From assembly GCA_018814465.1 (NCBI GenBank), contig JAHIZR010000380.1, positions 1-29,524 on the forward strand: 29,524 nucleotides of DNA, written 5' to 3'. Source of the stretch: a bacterium (GTDB lineage: Bacteria; Electryoneota; RPQS01). The notes beneath the pieces are model-generated. The model was given only the letters and a program-made list of their open reading frames with translations. It made no database searches and was not told the origin of the DNA. Below, piece by piece: positions 7,635-15,844 of this stretch (its first letter is position 1; each line of letters starts with the position of its first letter). Both the position numbers and the translations under genes were made by a program.

Positions 7635-9116
7635 TTAGAAATTCAGCGCCCACTCAACGATGGTTTTTACGCCTGATCCGGTGGCAGTCATCTTCGGCTG
7701 TATCGAAGACGGCGCGCCGGGAAATGCTGTGGGTGCAATATCAATATGAGTCCAGCTTGTGTTCCCGACAAATTCCTTTAAAAAGGCCGCGGCAGTGCAG
7801 GCTCCTCCCCAGCGATGCCCGACACTGTTGCGAAGCTGTGCGGTCTCCCCTTCCACTTCCTTCGTGTACTCTTCGAAAAGCGGCATCGGCCACATCCGCT
7901 CGCCCGCGAGTTCAGCAGCCGCAAGTACCGCTTTTTTCATCCGGTCGCTATTGGAGAATACGGCATCCGCATACTTGCCCAACGCAACTTTTGCAGCACC
8001 TGTCAGTGTCGCGAGATCAATGACAGCGTTCGGCTGATACTTGTCGATCGTATAAGCAAGCGCATCCGCCAGCACCAACCGGCCTTCAGCATCGGTGTTC
8101 ATCACTTCAACCGTCTTGCCGTTGTAAGCGGTATAGATATCGGACGGGCGGTAGGCATTCGGACCAATCGCGTTCTCGACCGTGCCGATCACGCCGATTA
8201 CGCGGATGCCGGGCTTCAAGCGAGCAATGGTATGCATCGCTCCCATCACCGCCGCCGCGCCGCCCATATCGCTTTTCATCTCGTCCATCATCAGCGTTTT
8301 GATATTCAACCCGCCGCTATCAAAAACAACGCCCTTGCCGATCAAGGCCACCGTTTTTCTCGCGCGCGCCGGCTTGTAATCCATGATAATCAAACGCGGA
8401 GGCATGGCGCTGGCTTGCCCGACGGCAAGGATCAGATTCATACCCAGCTTCTTCATTTGGGCAGCTTCAAGCACGGTTGTCTTGATACCCTTTTTACTGA
8501 GGGCTTTTGCCTCGCGCACGAGATAATCGGTGTTGACTTCATTTGTGGGATGAGTTGTTAGGTCGCGAGCAACGCACTGACCTTCCGCGAGAATACGAGC
8601 ATGCCGGATCATTTTCGAGGCGGCTTTCTTGCGTTCCTCACTACCATAGTAGATGACTGTTTCGCGGAGGAGCCTTTTGTCCTTCTGCGCTTTGTAGTGA
8701 TCGAACGTCCAAGTTCCAAGGATCAGACCATCCACGAGGGCGCGCGTAATCATCTCTTCGGACAGGTCTTCCGTGAGTTTGTCGCCACTTACAAGTGCCA
8801 ATGATTTTGCGCCCGCGTCGCGCGCCGCGCGAGCAACCGCACCCGCGGCCAGCCGCAGGCGCAACCAGTTGAACTCCTTGCGCGAACCCATCCCTTGCAG
8901 GACCAGAACCGGCGCGGAAGCGGATTCACTCAGGTGCGCGATGGTTTCGGTCGGTTTACCGGAGAATTTAGATGCCGCGATAATGCGCTCCATGGCGCGC
9001 TTGGTAGCCGCTGAAATCGCGGAGAACTTGCCGGATCTGATCTCATCATCGAAAAGACAGATTCCGATAGCCTCCGGATTTCCGCTGATTTTCCCGAATC
9101 CAGGCGTTATTTTCAT
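7635..9116 (-). CDS. pepA: Leucyl aminopeptidase (M17 family)
   Basis: This 493-residue cytosolic M17 aminopeptidase removes N-terminal residues from peptides using two metal ions. The C-terminal catalytic domain has the signature ligands Lys261 and Asp266 (GKGVVFDSGGLNIK), Asp284 (SDMGG), and Asp342/Glu344 in NTDAEGR, with catalytic Lys273 and Arg346. The N-terminal 160 residues form the usual macro-like domain. Length is typical. Its ATG (9114-9116) overlaps the panD stop codon as ATGA, so the two are translationally coupled. M17 proteins in some bacteria also bind DNA; nothing here tests that. Confidence 0.93.
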   Translation of the reverse strand: MKITPGFGKISGNPEAIGICLFDDEIRSGKFSAISAATKRAMERIIAASKFSGKPTETIAHLSESASAPVLVLQGMGSRKEFNWLRLRLAAGAVARAARDAGAKSLALVSGDKLTEDLSEEMITRALVDGLILGTWTFDHYKAQKDKRLLRETVIYYGSEERKKAASKMIRHARILAEGQCVARDLTTHPTNEVNTDYLVREAKALSKKGIKTTVLEAAQMKKLGMNLILAVGQASAMPPRLIIMDYKPARARKTVALIGKGVVFDSGGLNIKTLMMDEMKSDMGGAAAVMGAMHTIARLKPGIRVIGVIGTVENAIGPNAYRPSDIYTAYNGKTVEVMNTDAEGRLVLADALAYTIDKYQPNAVIDLATLTGAAKVALGKYADAVFSNSDRMKKAVLAAAELAGERMWPMPLFEEYTKEVEGETAQLRNSVGHRWGGACTAAAFLKEFVGNTSWTHIDIAPTAFPGAPSSIQPKMTATGSGVKTIVEWALNF

Positions 9117-9493
9117 TTCGGTTTCCGTGTTTTATGTGTGATGTTTTTCATCGGACGGTTTTTCTCATCGAGCAGAATGACTCTCAATACATGCTTGCTC
9201 AACTCGCTGTCCTCGACCTGCACGTAGGTAACGATGATAATGCGGTCTCCTATTTGTCCCATGCGGGCAGCGGCTCCGTTAAAGCCGATTTTACCCGAAC
9301 CTCTGCGATCCGGTATTGCATAAGTGTCGAACCGATTACCGTTCGTAATGTTGTAGATATGGACTCGCTCGTAGGGAGCGATTCCAGCGAGATCAAGAAG
9401 ATCCTGATCTATAGCGCAAGATCCTTCGTAGTCGATCTTGGTCTCGGTAACGCGGGCGGTATGAAGTTTCGCGCCCAGAATTTCCCGTTGCAT
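9113..9493 (-). CDS. panD: Aspartate 1-decarboxylase
   Basis: This pyruvoyl enzyme converts L-aspartate to beta-alanine for pantothenate and CoA synthesis. At 126 residues it is full length. The self-cleavage site is Gly24-Ser25 in YEGSCAID, where Ser25 becomes the pyruvoyl group. Lys9, Arg54 and Tyr58 (NGNRFDTYAI) and the NGAAARMGQIGD turn match the family. The last 12 residues are basic and probably flexible. Start ATG 9491-9493. It overlaps pepA by 4 bp. No other pantothenate gene is in the window. Confidence 0.95.
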   Translation of the reverse strand: MQREILGAKLHTARVTETKIDYEGSCAIDQDLLDLAGIAPYERVHIYNITNGNRFDTYAIPDRRGSGKIGFNGAAARMGQIGDRIIIVTYVQVEDSELSKHVLRVILLDEKNRPMKNITHKTRKPK

Positions 9494-9530
9494 GGTGTTT
9501 CTTCTATTTGTGTGATGATAACGGATCGAG

Positions 9531-10493
9531 TTAACTCGTCCATTTTTGGATTGTTTTCGTATAGTCCCGAAGCAAACGCTTCACGCAGTCTTCCACAGTG
9601 GGAATATCCTTGATCAGAGCCGAACTTGTCCCGGCCTCGAACTGTCCTTCTTCCCAGTTTCCTTCGAAAATCCCCGCACGCTCCCTTCCTTTCCCCATCA
9701 GTTGTATGGTTTCTTCCGGCGTCGCCCCGCGCCGTTCATAGGCGATGCATTGCGCGACGAAGGGATTCTTTATCATACGGGTCGGTACTGTGTTTTTCAA
9801 AGTCAGGACTGTATCCGTTTCACCTGCTTCGATGACGGCTTGTTTATAGCGATCGGCAGCCGACGATTCCACTGTGACAGCGAAACGTGTTCCGATCTGC
9901 ACGCCGTCAGCGCCAAGAGTCAGCGCGGCGGCGATTCCGCGTCCGTCTACGATCCCGCCTGCCGCGATGACCGGAATGGAAACCGCGTCCCGAACTTGAG
10001 GCACAAGTGAAAAAGTGGGAATTTCATCAAGCCCGTTGTGACCGCCGGCTTCGGTACCTTCACAGACAACGGCATCTACTCCGCGTTCTTCACATTTTTT
10101 CGCGAGCTTGGCTGTCGGCGCAACATGCACAACTTTCATTCCCAGTTTCTTCAAATGCTCCGTATAGAGACCAGGATTACCGGCGGAAGTGAAAACAACT
10201 TTAACGCCTTCGTCGATGCAAACCTGAACGAGTTCTTTGTTATCCTCGCGCTGCAGGGGGATGTTTACTCCGAATGGAAAATCAGAACCCAAAGCAGATT
10301 GAGTTTTTTGAATGTGCTCTCGCAGGAGTTGCGGTTTCATGGAACCGGCGCCAAGCAGACCCAAACAACCTGTTTTCGATACAGCCGCGCAAAGCTTCCA
10401 GCCCGATACCCAGACCATGCCGGCCTGAATGATGGGATGCTGAATATCAAATAGTTTTTGAATTTTGTTGCCGGGCCAGTGGATTCTATTCAT
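9531..10493 (-). CDS. Nitronate monooxygenase / FabK-like FMN enzyme
   Basis: This TIM-barrel flavoprotein of the 2-nitropropane dioxygenase family is 320 residues from the chosen start. HPIIQAGM binds FMN at the N-terminus, EGTEAGGHNG holds the catalytic His152, and AAGGIVDGRG followed by GADGVQIGTRF forms the phosphate-binding half. The family covers nitronate monooxygenases and the enoyl-ACP reductase FabK, and sequence reading alone does not separate them. I start at ATG 10491-10493 (MNRIHWPG), the normal family N-terminus. An upstream GTG at 10527-10529 with AAGGA before it would add 12 residues, but it lies inside a strong hairpin. It sits between the complex I operon and panD. Confidence 0.82.
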   Translation of the reverse strand: MNRIHWPGNKIQKLFDIQHPIIQAGMVWVSGWKLCAAVSKTGCLGLLGAGSMKPQLLREHIQKTQSALGSDFPFGVNIPLQREDNKELVQVCIDEGVKVVFTSAGNPGLYTEHLKKLGMKVVHVAPTAKLAKKCEERGVDAVVCEGTEAGGHNGLDEIPTFSLVPQVRDAVSIPVIAAGGIVDGRGIAAALTLGADGVQIGTRFAVTVESSAADRYKQAVIEAGETDTVLTLKNTVPTRMIKNPFVAQCIAYERRGATPEETIQLMGKGRERAGIFEGNWEEGQFEAGTSSALIKDIPTVEDCVKRLLRDYTKTIQKWTS

Positions 10494-10522
10494 AAGATAT
10501 GCGCGCCATATCAAGCACAACA

Positions 10523-10548
10523 GCCGCACAGGGCAGTCCTTGTGCGGC
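10523..10548 (-). other. Strong inverted repeat downstream of nuoI
   Basis: The arms GCCGCACA and TGTGCGGC are perfect, and three more pairs (one G-U) extend the stem to 11 bp around a 4-nt loop. It lies between the end of nuoI and the start of the nitronate monooxygenase gene. No U-run follows in either direction, so it is not a classical intrinsic terminator. It may separate the complex I transcript from the downstream genes or protect its 3' end. Confidence 0.6.
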
Positions 10549-10587
10549 CGATATCAGGAAACTGCTTTCAGATACCATTGAGGGCCG

Positions 10588-11187
10588 CTAATGTCCCCCG
10601 GACTGCTTTGAGAGATCAACCCGTTTAACCACCATTCCATCCAGCTCTCCGGGAAATTGAGCATGCGTTGTCATCTCCGAGTTATGCAGCAAAAAGTCGC
10701 GATCCAGATAGAATTCGGAACGGGTAACGCCGCCCAACGCCACGTAACCGGAATCCATACGAATGGCATCTTCCGGACATGCTTCGACACAAAGCCCGCA
10801 GAAGCAGCAGCGCAGCAGATCGATTTCAAAAGCAACCGGATATTTCTCGATTCTCCCGTCCGGTGATTCTCCGGCGGTGATTTTAATGCAGTCATCCGGG
10901 CAAGCGGTCTCGCACATCATGCAGGCGACACAACGCGGGGAGCCGTCGGGTCGAGTCATCAGGCGATGCCGACCGCGCCAACGCGGAGCGATATGACGAG
11001 TCTTCTCTGGATAGAGAATGGTCACCATCGGGTCCTTCGTCTTCAATCCGATCGCCCGTCCCGTATGCCGCGCGAGATTGCCGAAGAAATGCCGCATCGT
11101 CACACCGAGACCTTTCAGGAGTTCGGGATAATATGAATTCTGAATGATCGTCAGTTTCGAGCGGTTGACCGGCTTAACATCTATCAT
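10588..11187 (-). CDS. nuoI: NADH-quinone oxidoreductase subunit I
   Basis: This is the complex I peripheral-arm subunit carrying clusters N6a and N6b, which relay electrons between NuoG and NuoB. The 199 residues contain two ferredoxin motifs, Cys86/89/92/96 (CVACMMCETACP) and Cys127/130/133/137 (CCFCGLCVEACP). The following Cys-Pro, Asp and Ile residues are normal for NuoI. The C-terminal tail after residue 150 is longer than the core. Start ATG 11185-11187, 8 bp after nuoH. It is the last gene of this nuo run: nuoJ, K, L, M and N do not follow, and a strong hairpin and unrelated genes come next. Confidence 0.94.
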   Translation of the reverse strand: MIDVKPVNRSKLTIIQNSYYPELLKGLGVTMRHFFGNLARHTGRAIGLKTKDPMVTILYPEKTRHIAPRWRGRHRLMTRPDGSPRCVACMMCETACPDDCIKITAGESPDGRIEKYPVAFEIDLLRCCFCGLCVEACPEDAIRMDSGYVALGGVTRSEFYLDRDFLLHNSEMTTHAQFPGELDGMVVKRVDLSKQSGGH

Positions 11188-11195
11188 AATTCGAA

Positions 11196-12302
11196 TCAGT
11201 TTTTAAGAAGCATTAATATAAGCCCGGTGATGCCGATATTCAGCAGGGCGGCCGGCATCATCTCGCGCCAGGAAACCCGCATCAATTGATCATAACGAAA
11301 GCGCGGGAAAGTCCAGCGCACTTGAATCTGGAACCACATCAGGAAAGCCACTTTCAGAGCGAAAGCGATAATGCGGAGTATGGCGACCGTCCAGTCGCCC
11401 AGCGCCCAATAGCTTCCCCAAGGAAAATGAAATCCGGCTTGACCGGCTTGCTCAACCGCATCGTAGAGGTACGGGATGTGATAACCGCCGAGAAAAATCG
11501 TAGTAATTACGGCAGACAGCACAACAATCTCGGCCAGTTCGCCTAAGAAAAACATGCCCCAACGCATTCCGGAGTACTCGGTAAAATAGCCGATAATCTC
11601 CGATTCACCTTCCGGCATATCGAAAGGAGCGCGTTTTCCTTCGGCGAGCGCGGCTGGGAGAAAGAGCAGGAACGCCAACGGCTGTACAACAATCCCCCAG
11701 CGCGGCAGCCAGCCCCAGAGTAAAGTATTTTGTGCGTTCACCATGGCGGCGGGTTCCATCGTACCAAAAACAAGGATCGGACCAATCAGCGCGAGACCAA
11801 GAATAATCTCGTAGGATATCATTTGCGCAGAGGTTCGCATACCGCCCAGCAGCGCATATTTGCTGTTGGATGCCCAACCCGCAATCATCGAGCCATAGAC
11901 AGCAATCGAACCGAAGGCGAGAATGAACAGCACTCCGATATCGAGATTGAGGATTTGAAGGCGGATGTGATGACCCCAGAGTTCGATGGGCGGTCCGAAA
12001 GGAATCACCGCGAAGGTCAGAAAGACCGGGAACATCGCAATCGCCGGCGCGATGGAGTGCAGGAAGTGAAGCCCGCGGGGAGGGCTATAGTCTTCCTTGA
12101 ACGCGAGCTTCATCGCGTCGGCCAGCGAGTTTATCAGACCCCACAGCTTGATGCCCAGAATAGACGCGCGATTCGCGCCGATGCGATCGGAGATTAAAGC
12201 GCCCTGTTTGCGTTCTACCCATGTCAGAATCCCGGCGCCGTTCAAAATCAGAAACAGCACAAATGCGATTTTGCCAAGAACTATGCCAAATTCAGCTAAC
12301 AT
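11196..12302 (-). CDS. nuoH: NADH-quinone oxidoreductase subunit H
   Basis: This membrane subunit forms much of the quinone-binding chamber at the junction of the two arms of complex I. At 368 residues with about eight hydrophobic helices it has the expected size. Recognisable segments are WVERKQGALISDRIGANRA near the N-terminus, FKEDYSPPRGLHF, AGWASNSKYALLGGMRTSAQMISYE and FDMPEGESEIIGYFTEYSGMRW with the acidic residues of the quinone site. Start ATG 12300-12302. It lies 23 bp after nuoG and 8 bp before nuoI. Confidence 0.95.
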   Translation of the reverse strand: MLAEFGIVLGKIAFVLFLILNGAGILTWVERKQGALISDRIGANRASILGIKLWGLINSLADAMKLAFKEDYSPPRGLHFLHSIAPAIAMFPVFLTFAVIPFGPPIELWGHHIRLQILNLDIGVLFILAFGSIAVYGSMIAGWASNSKYALLGGMRTSAQMISYEIILGLALIGPILVFGTMEPAAMVNAQNTLLWGWLPRWGIVVQPLAFLLFLPAALAEGKRAPFDMPEGESEIIGYFTEYSGMRWGMFFLGELAEIVVLSAVITTIFLGGYHIPYLYDAVEQAGQAGFHFPWGSYWALGDWTVAILRIIAFALKVAFLMWFQIQVRWTFPRFRYDQLMRVSWREMMPAALLNIGITGLILMLLKN

Positions 12303-12325
12303 GGATCAGATAGATACTTTCTAAA

Positions 12326-14005
12326 TTAATAGGCGGGCAAGGGATTCGGGCACTGAATTTTTCTATAAGCAGGTTCAGGCGCATCTGTCAGCATCAAGCC
12401 TTGATCGCCAAGATCGTCCCAACGCAGACCTTTAAAGCTCTCCGTATGTTCACCGATGGCATTGAACACTTCCTGCGGAGTTTCATAATCGCACTTACAA
12501 CCGAGCATCGCCGCCAGTTCGTACCAATACTTCCATTCAGGCGTCGCGAGACCCAGCGGATCAAAAGCCTGCGAAGTCCGCTGAATCCGCCCTTGAAAAT
12601 TCGTATAAGTAGCCGCGCGTTCCGCCCACATGGCGAGCGGCAACACATCATCGGCAATCTCGGACATGCCGTTGCTATGCGAGGACAAGTAGAGAATATA
12701 GCCGGTATGCTTGCGCAGCTTATGCAGAGCCTTTTCGCCCAAATACTGCGTCAGGTCATGATCGACAATGATTAATATCTCAAATTCACCCTCGCGCGCG
12801 CCTTCGAGAATAGCCTCGCCATTCTGACCTTCGCCTCCCCACGGCACCGCACCGATAGCCTGTGCGCCGCGACGGTTGGGAGCCAAATCGGCTTTCATCA
12901 GGATCTGATCCTCAGAGCCGTTTGCTTCTCCCGGCAGATTCACATCAATATTCTGTACCTTCAGATGATCAGCAAAAAGCCGCTTCAGCATGAACAGGTC
13001 TTCGTTGGAGGAATGAGCGGAACCCAAAACCGCAATAGAAGCAGAACCATTCTGATCAATTATCGCTTCGATTTTCGCGGCGGCGCGAGCGAGTATCGCG
13101 TTTATCGAAACACCATGCTCACGCTCTTCGGCATTGCTAATCGGCATCAACAAACGGTTCGGCGCATCAACCGCATGGTAACTGTAGCGGCCTCGATCGC
13201 AGATCCACCACTCATTCACCATCTTATTGTAACGAGGCTTCAGACGCTGAATCCGGCGGCCGCTGTCTTTATAACTTCGCGAGGTTTCCCAATCAATAGA
13301 AATGTTGCATCCGCGAGAACAGCCTGTACAGACCGAAGGAGTCCTCTTGAGATACCAGACACGCCGCTTGAATCTGAAATCTTTATCAGTCAAGGCTCCC
13401 ACCGGACACAAATCCACAACGTTACCCGCGTAATCGTTGTCCAGCTTTGTGCCCGGCACATTCATCAATTCAGCATCACTCCCATGACCGTACACACCTA
13501 ATTGATCCTTGCCGACGATTTCCCGGCAGAAACGCACGCAACGGGTGCAGAGAATGCAACGCTCGCTGTCAAGCACAACGGTCGGACCTACATCAATGAC
13601 TTTGTGTTTATGCTTCTTCTCGGCAAGATCAACGCGACTGTCATGCAGTCCATGCTCCATGTAATAGTTCTGCAAATCACATTCTCCAGCATCATCGCAG
13701 ATCGGACAATCCAAGGGATGATGCTGGAGATAGAATTCCAAAACCGCGCGGCGAATACTGCGAATCTCGTCGGACGTCGTGGTAATCTGCATTCCATCCG
13801 CCGCGAGGGTGTTGCAGCCCAGTGCGATGGATTTCCTGCCGTTGAATTCCAATTCGATTTGGCACATACGGCAAGACCCGACTACTGACAGACCGCTATG
13901 GTAACAGTAATGCGGGATTTCAATGTTCAGCAGGCGGGCTGCCTCGATAAGGTTCAGCCCGTCAGGAACTTCTACCGGCTTTCCATCGATCTGTATTCTG
14001 GGCAT
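12326..14005 (-). CDS. nuoG: NADH-quinone oxidoreductase subunit G
   Basis: This is the large Fe-S subunit of complex I. Visible ligands are a 2Fe-2S site (Cys34, 45, 48, 64), the His-ligated N5 site (His96, Cys100, 103, 109), N4 (Cys150, 153, 156, 200), and a further CX2CX3C set (Cys226, 229, 233) with Cys269, which fits the optional cluster N7. After residue about 290 it has only a shortened molybdopterin-oxidoreductase-like region, so 559 residues compares with roughly 700-900 in many NuoG proteins. The C-terminus ends cleanly, and I see no frameshift. Start ATG 14003-14005. The upstream neighbour is a transcriptional regulator, not nuoF. Confidence 0.93.
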   Translation of the reverse strand: MPRIQIDGKPVEVPDGLNLIEAARLLNIEIPHYCYHSGLSVVGSCRMCQIELEFNGRKSIALGCNTLAADGMQITTTSDEIRSIRRAVLEFYLQHHPLDCPICDDAGECDLQNYYMEHGLHDSRVDLAEKKHKHKVIDVGPTVVLDSERCILCTRCVRFCREIVGKDQLGVYGHGSDAELMNVPGTKLDNDYAGNVVDLCPVGALTDKDFRFKRRVWYLKRTPSVCTGCSRGCNISIDWETSRSYKDSGRRIQRLKPRYNKMVNEWWICDRGRYSYHAVDAPNRLLMPISNAEEREHGVSINAILARAAAKIEAIIDQNGSASIAVLGSAHSSNEDLFMLKRLFADHLKVQNIDVNLPGEANGSEDQILMKADLAPNRRGAQAIGAVPWGGEGQNGEAILEGAREGEFEILIIVDHDLTQYLGEKALHKLRKHTGYILYLSSHSNGMSEIADDVLPLAMWAERAATYTNFQGRIQRTSQAFDPLGLATPEWKYWYELAAMLGCKCDYETPQEVFNAIGEHTESFKGLRWDDLGDQGLMLTDAPEPAYRKIQCPNPLPAY

Positions 14006-14056
14006 AGATTACCGCTAATTCCGCAGGGCATTATAGAAAGTGGAGCGCAATCCGTG

Positions 14057-14452
14057 TTACTTGACCTTTTTGACGCGCTTTTTAGGAGATCTGACCGGAG
14101 CTTCGCGGAGCTTGCGTTTTGAATTCGCAACCTCGGTAATCACTGATTTCATGATGTTATGAATCAGATGAAGATCCCGATCGGAAAATTCAGTGCCTTC
14201 AGGCTTCGCGACACGCAGGATAAAATCCTCTTCTTCCGTGCGCAGTTCCGGTCGCCGGGGATCCGTCAACATCTTCACCGTCAGTCCAAGGGCTTTCGCC
14301 AATTTGCCGATTTTGTCTCCACGCGGGCTTATAGAGCGGCTGTTCTCAATCGCAGCGATCGTCGCCGGATGAATTCCTCCTGAAAGTTCACTTAATGCAC
14401 GCCGCGAGAGTCCTCGTTTCCTTCGATAAAAGTAAAGATTCTCACCTAACAT
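14057..14452 (-). CDS. XRE-family helix-turn-helix regulator inside the nuo operon
   Basis: This 131-residue DNA-binding protein has a Cro/C1-type HTH at residues about 5-62: the segments LYFYRRKRGLSRRALSELSGG, ATIAAIEN and IGKLAKALGLTVKMLTD follow the five-helix pattern. The second half (FSDRDLHLIHNIMKSVITEV) may be a short helix for dimer formation, and the last 20 residues are strongly basic. The start is ATG 14450-14452, with TTGGAG 7 nt upstream. It lies between nuoF (135 bp upstream) and nuoG (51 bp downstream) in the same direction. The 135-bp gap holds inverted repeats that could be its own operators. The ligand or signal is unknown. It may control nuoG-H-I or the whole operon. Confidence 0.82.
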   Translation of the reverse strand: MLGENLYFYRRKRGLSRRALSELSGGIHPATIAAIENSRSISPRGDKIGKLAKALGLTVKMLTDPRRPELRTEEEDFILRVAKPEGTEFSDRDLHLIHNIMKSVITEVANSKRKLREAPVRSPKKRVKKVK

Positions 14453-14587
14453 GATTCTACTCCAAAGTCGTTTTTATTGTCTATAGCCGACAAAGCACAC
14501 TGCCAAACACTATCGAATGGAACTTTGTCGTATCAAATTTCGGGACCCGTGATCGATCATATAGAACATGATCTATAAGTGCAGGGG
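14453..14587 (-). promoter_or_regulatory. Gap between nuoF and the XRE gene with two inverted repeats; candidate operator/promoter
   Basis: Two repeats stand out. GATCAT (14555-14560) and ATGATC (14568-14573) are perfect arms 7 bp apart. CGACAAAG and CTTTGTCG are perfect arms further towards the XRE start (within about 14490-14530). On the minus strand TTGGCA followed at 15-17 bp by TATAGACA could be a promoter between the second arm pair and the start codon. All of this is pattern reading; the position just upstream of a regulator gene makes autoregulation a fair guess. Confidence 0.4.
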
Positions 14588-15841
14588 TTACTTAACCAGC
14601 GCTTCGAATTCGTGTCGATATTTCTGCAAATAGCTCTTCGTGGGCCATGCCACCGCCTGACCCAACGCGCAAATCGTTTTTCCGTCAATACTATCGGCAA
14701 GCTCGAACATATCATCAATATCCTTGCGCGTCCCCCAGCCGTCAGCAAACCGATGCGCTAGACGCACGAGCCAATCCGTTCCTTCCCTGCAAGGCGTACA
14801 TTGGCCGCAACTCTCGTGAGCATAAAATCGTGTCAACCAAATCATCAATTGCGGAATAGAGACGGTATCGTCGATCACGATCACGGCGGCGCTGCCAAGC
14901 ATCGAACCACGAGCGGCCACGGATTCAAAATCGAGCGGCAGGTCTTCGCATTCTTCCGCCGTCAGAATATGCGAAGATGAACCGCCGGGAATTACCGCCT
15001 TCAGTTTGTTGCCGTTGCGAATACCACCGCCATATTCATAAATCAGTTCCTTCATCTTGGTCCCCATCGGAAGCTCATAAACCCCAGGCTTCTTCACATG
15101 ACCAGATAATGAATATAATGCTGTCCCTCCATTTCTCGGAGTTCCGAGCGCCGCAAACTTGTCCGGTCCGATTTCCAAGATGCGCGGAACGAAGGCGAGT
15201 GTTTCCACATTATTGACGATAGTCGGCTGTCCCCAAAGACCGACCGCGGCCGGAAAGAACGGCGGCTTCAGGCGCGGAAAGCCCTTCTTCCCTTCCATTG
15301 ACTCAATCAAGCCCGTCTCTTCGCCGCAGATATAGGCTCCCGCGCCGGTATGCAGATGCACAGAGCAGGACCAACCGCTGTTTTTGATATTCTCGCCGAT
15401 GAATCCCGCCTTCATCGCATCATCGACAGCCTGCTGCATCACTTTCGCCGGATAAAAATACTCACCTCGAATGTAGATATAGATTCGTTCCGCTCGCACA
15501 GCCCACGCACAAATGAGCGCGCCCTCAAGCAGCAGGTGCGGATCACGTTCGAGAATCAAGCGGTCCTTGCAGGTTCCCGGTTCAGATTCATCGGCATTAA
15601 CGCACACATAACGCGGGAATTTGTCCTTTGGAATGAATCCCCATTTCGTTCCCGCGCTAAATCCCGCTCCACCATGACCGCGAAGCCCAGACTCCTTAAC
15701 GATCGCCGTGACTTCATCCGGCTTCATACTCATCGCCTTTTTCAGCATTGAATACGCCCCATGCTTCATGGCGACATCGATCTTTGCCTGCTTGGTTTTC
15801 GCGAAATTGCGGGACAGGAGAAGTGCCTGCTTCGTACTCAT
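14588..15841 (-). CDS. nuoF: NADH-quinone oxidoreductase subunit F
   Basis: This 417-residue subunit binds NADH and FMN and carries cluster N3, where electrons enter complex I. LRGHGGAGFSAGTKW (from residue 53) is the nucleotide-binding loop, YVCVNADESEPGTCKDR the FMN site, GAGAYICGEETGLIESMEG the conserved central motif, and Cys345/348/351 in ESCGQCTPCREG with Cys391 bind the 4Fe-4S cluster. Start ATG 15839-15841, 3 bp after the nuoE stop. Its downstream neighbour is the XRE regulator and not nuoG. Confidence 0.96.
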   Translation of the reverse strand: MSTKQALLLSRNFAKTKQAKIDVAMKHGAYSMLKKAMSMKPDEVTAIVKESGLRGHGGAGFSAGTKWGFIPKDKFPRYVCVNADESEPGTCKDRLILERDPHLLLEGALICAWAVRAERIYIYIRGEYFYPAKVMQQAVDDAMKAGFIGENIKNSGWSCSVHLHTGAGAYICGEETGLIESMEGKKGFPRLKPPFFPAAVGLWGQPTIVNNVETLAFVPRILEIGPDKFAALGTPRNGGTALYSLSGHVKKPGVYELPMGTKMKELIYEYGGGIRNGNKLKAVIPGGSSSHILTAEECEDLPLDFESVAARGSMLGSAAVIVIDDTVSIPQLMIWLTRFYAHESCGQCTPCREGTDWLVRLAHRFADGWGTRKDIDDMFELADSIDGKTICALGQAVAWPTKSYLQKYRHEFEALVK

Positions 15842-15844
15842 TCC

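Noticed and set aside
7815..8561. 248-codon plus-strand open frame
   Set aside because: It is the antisense shadow of pepA across its catalytic domain; composition is rich in His and Arg, as expected of a shadow.
9134..10454. Several plus-strand open frames of 120-160 codons
   Set aside because: They overlap panD and the nitronate monooxygenase gene on the other strand and show no domain or start signal.
10527..10529. GTG start with AAGGA for the nitronate monooxygenase gene
   Set aside because: It falls inside an 11-bp hairpin, and the added 12 residues are not family-like; ATG at 10493 gives the usual N-terminus.
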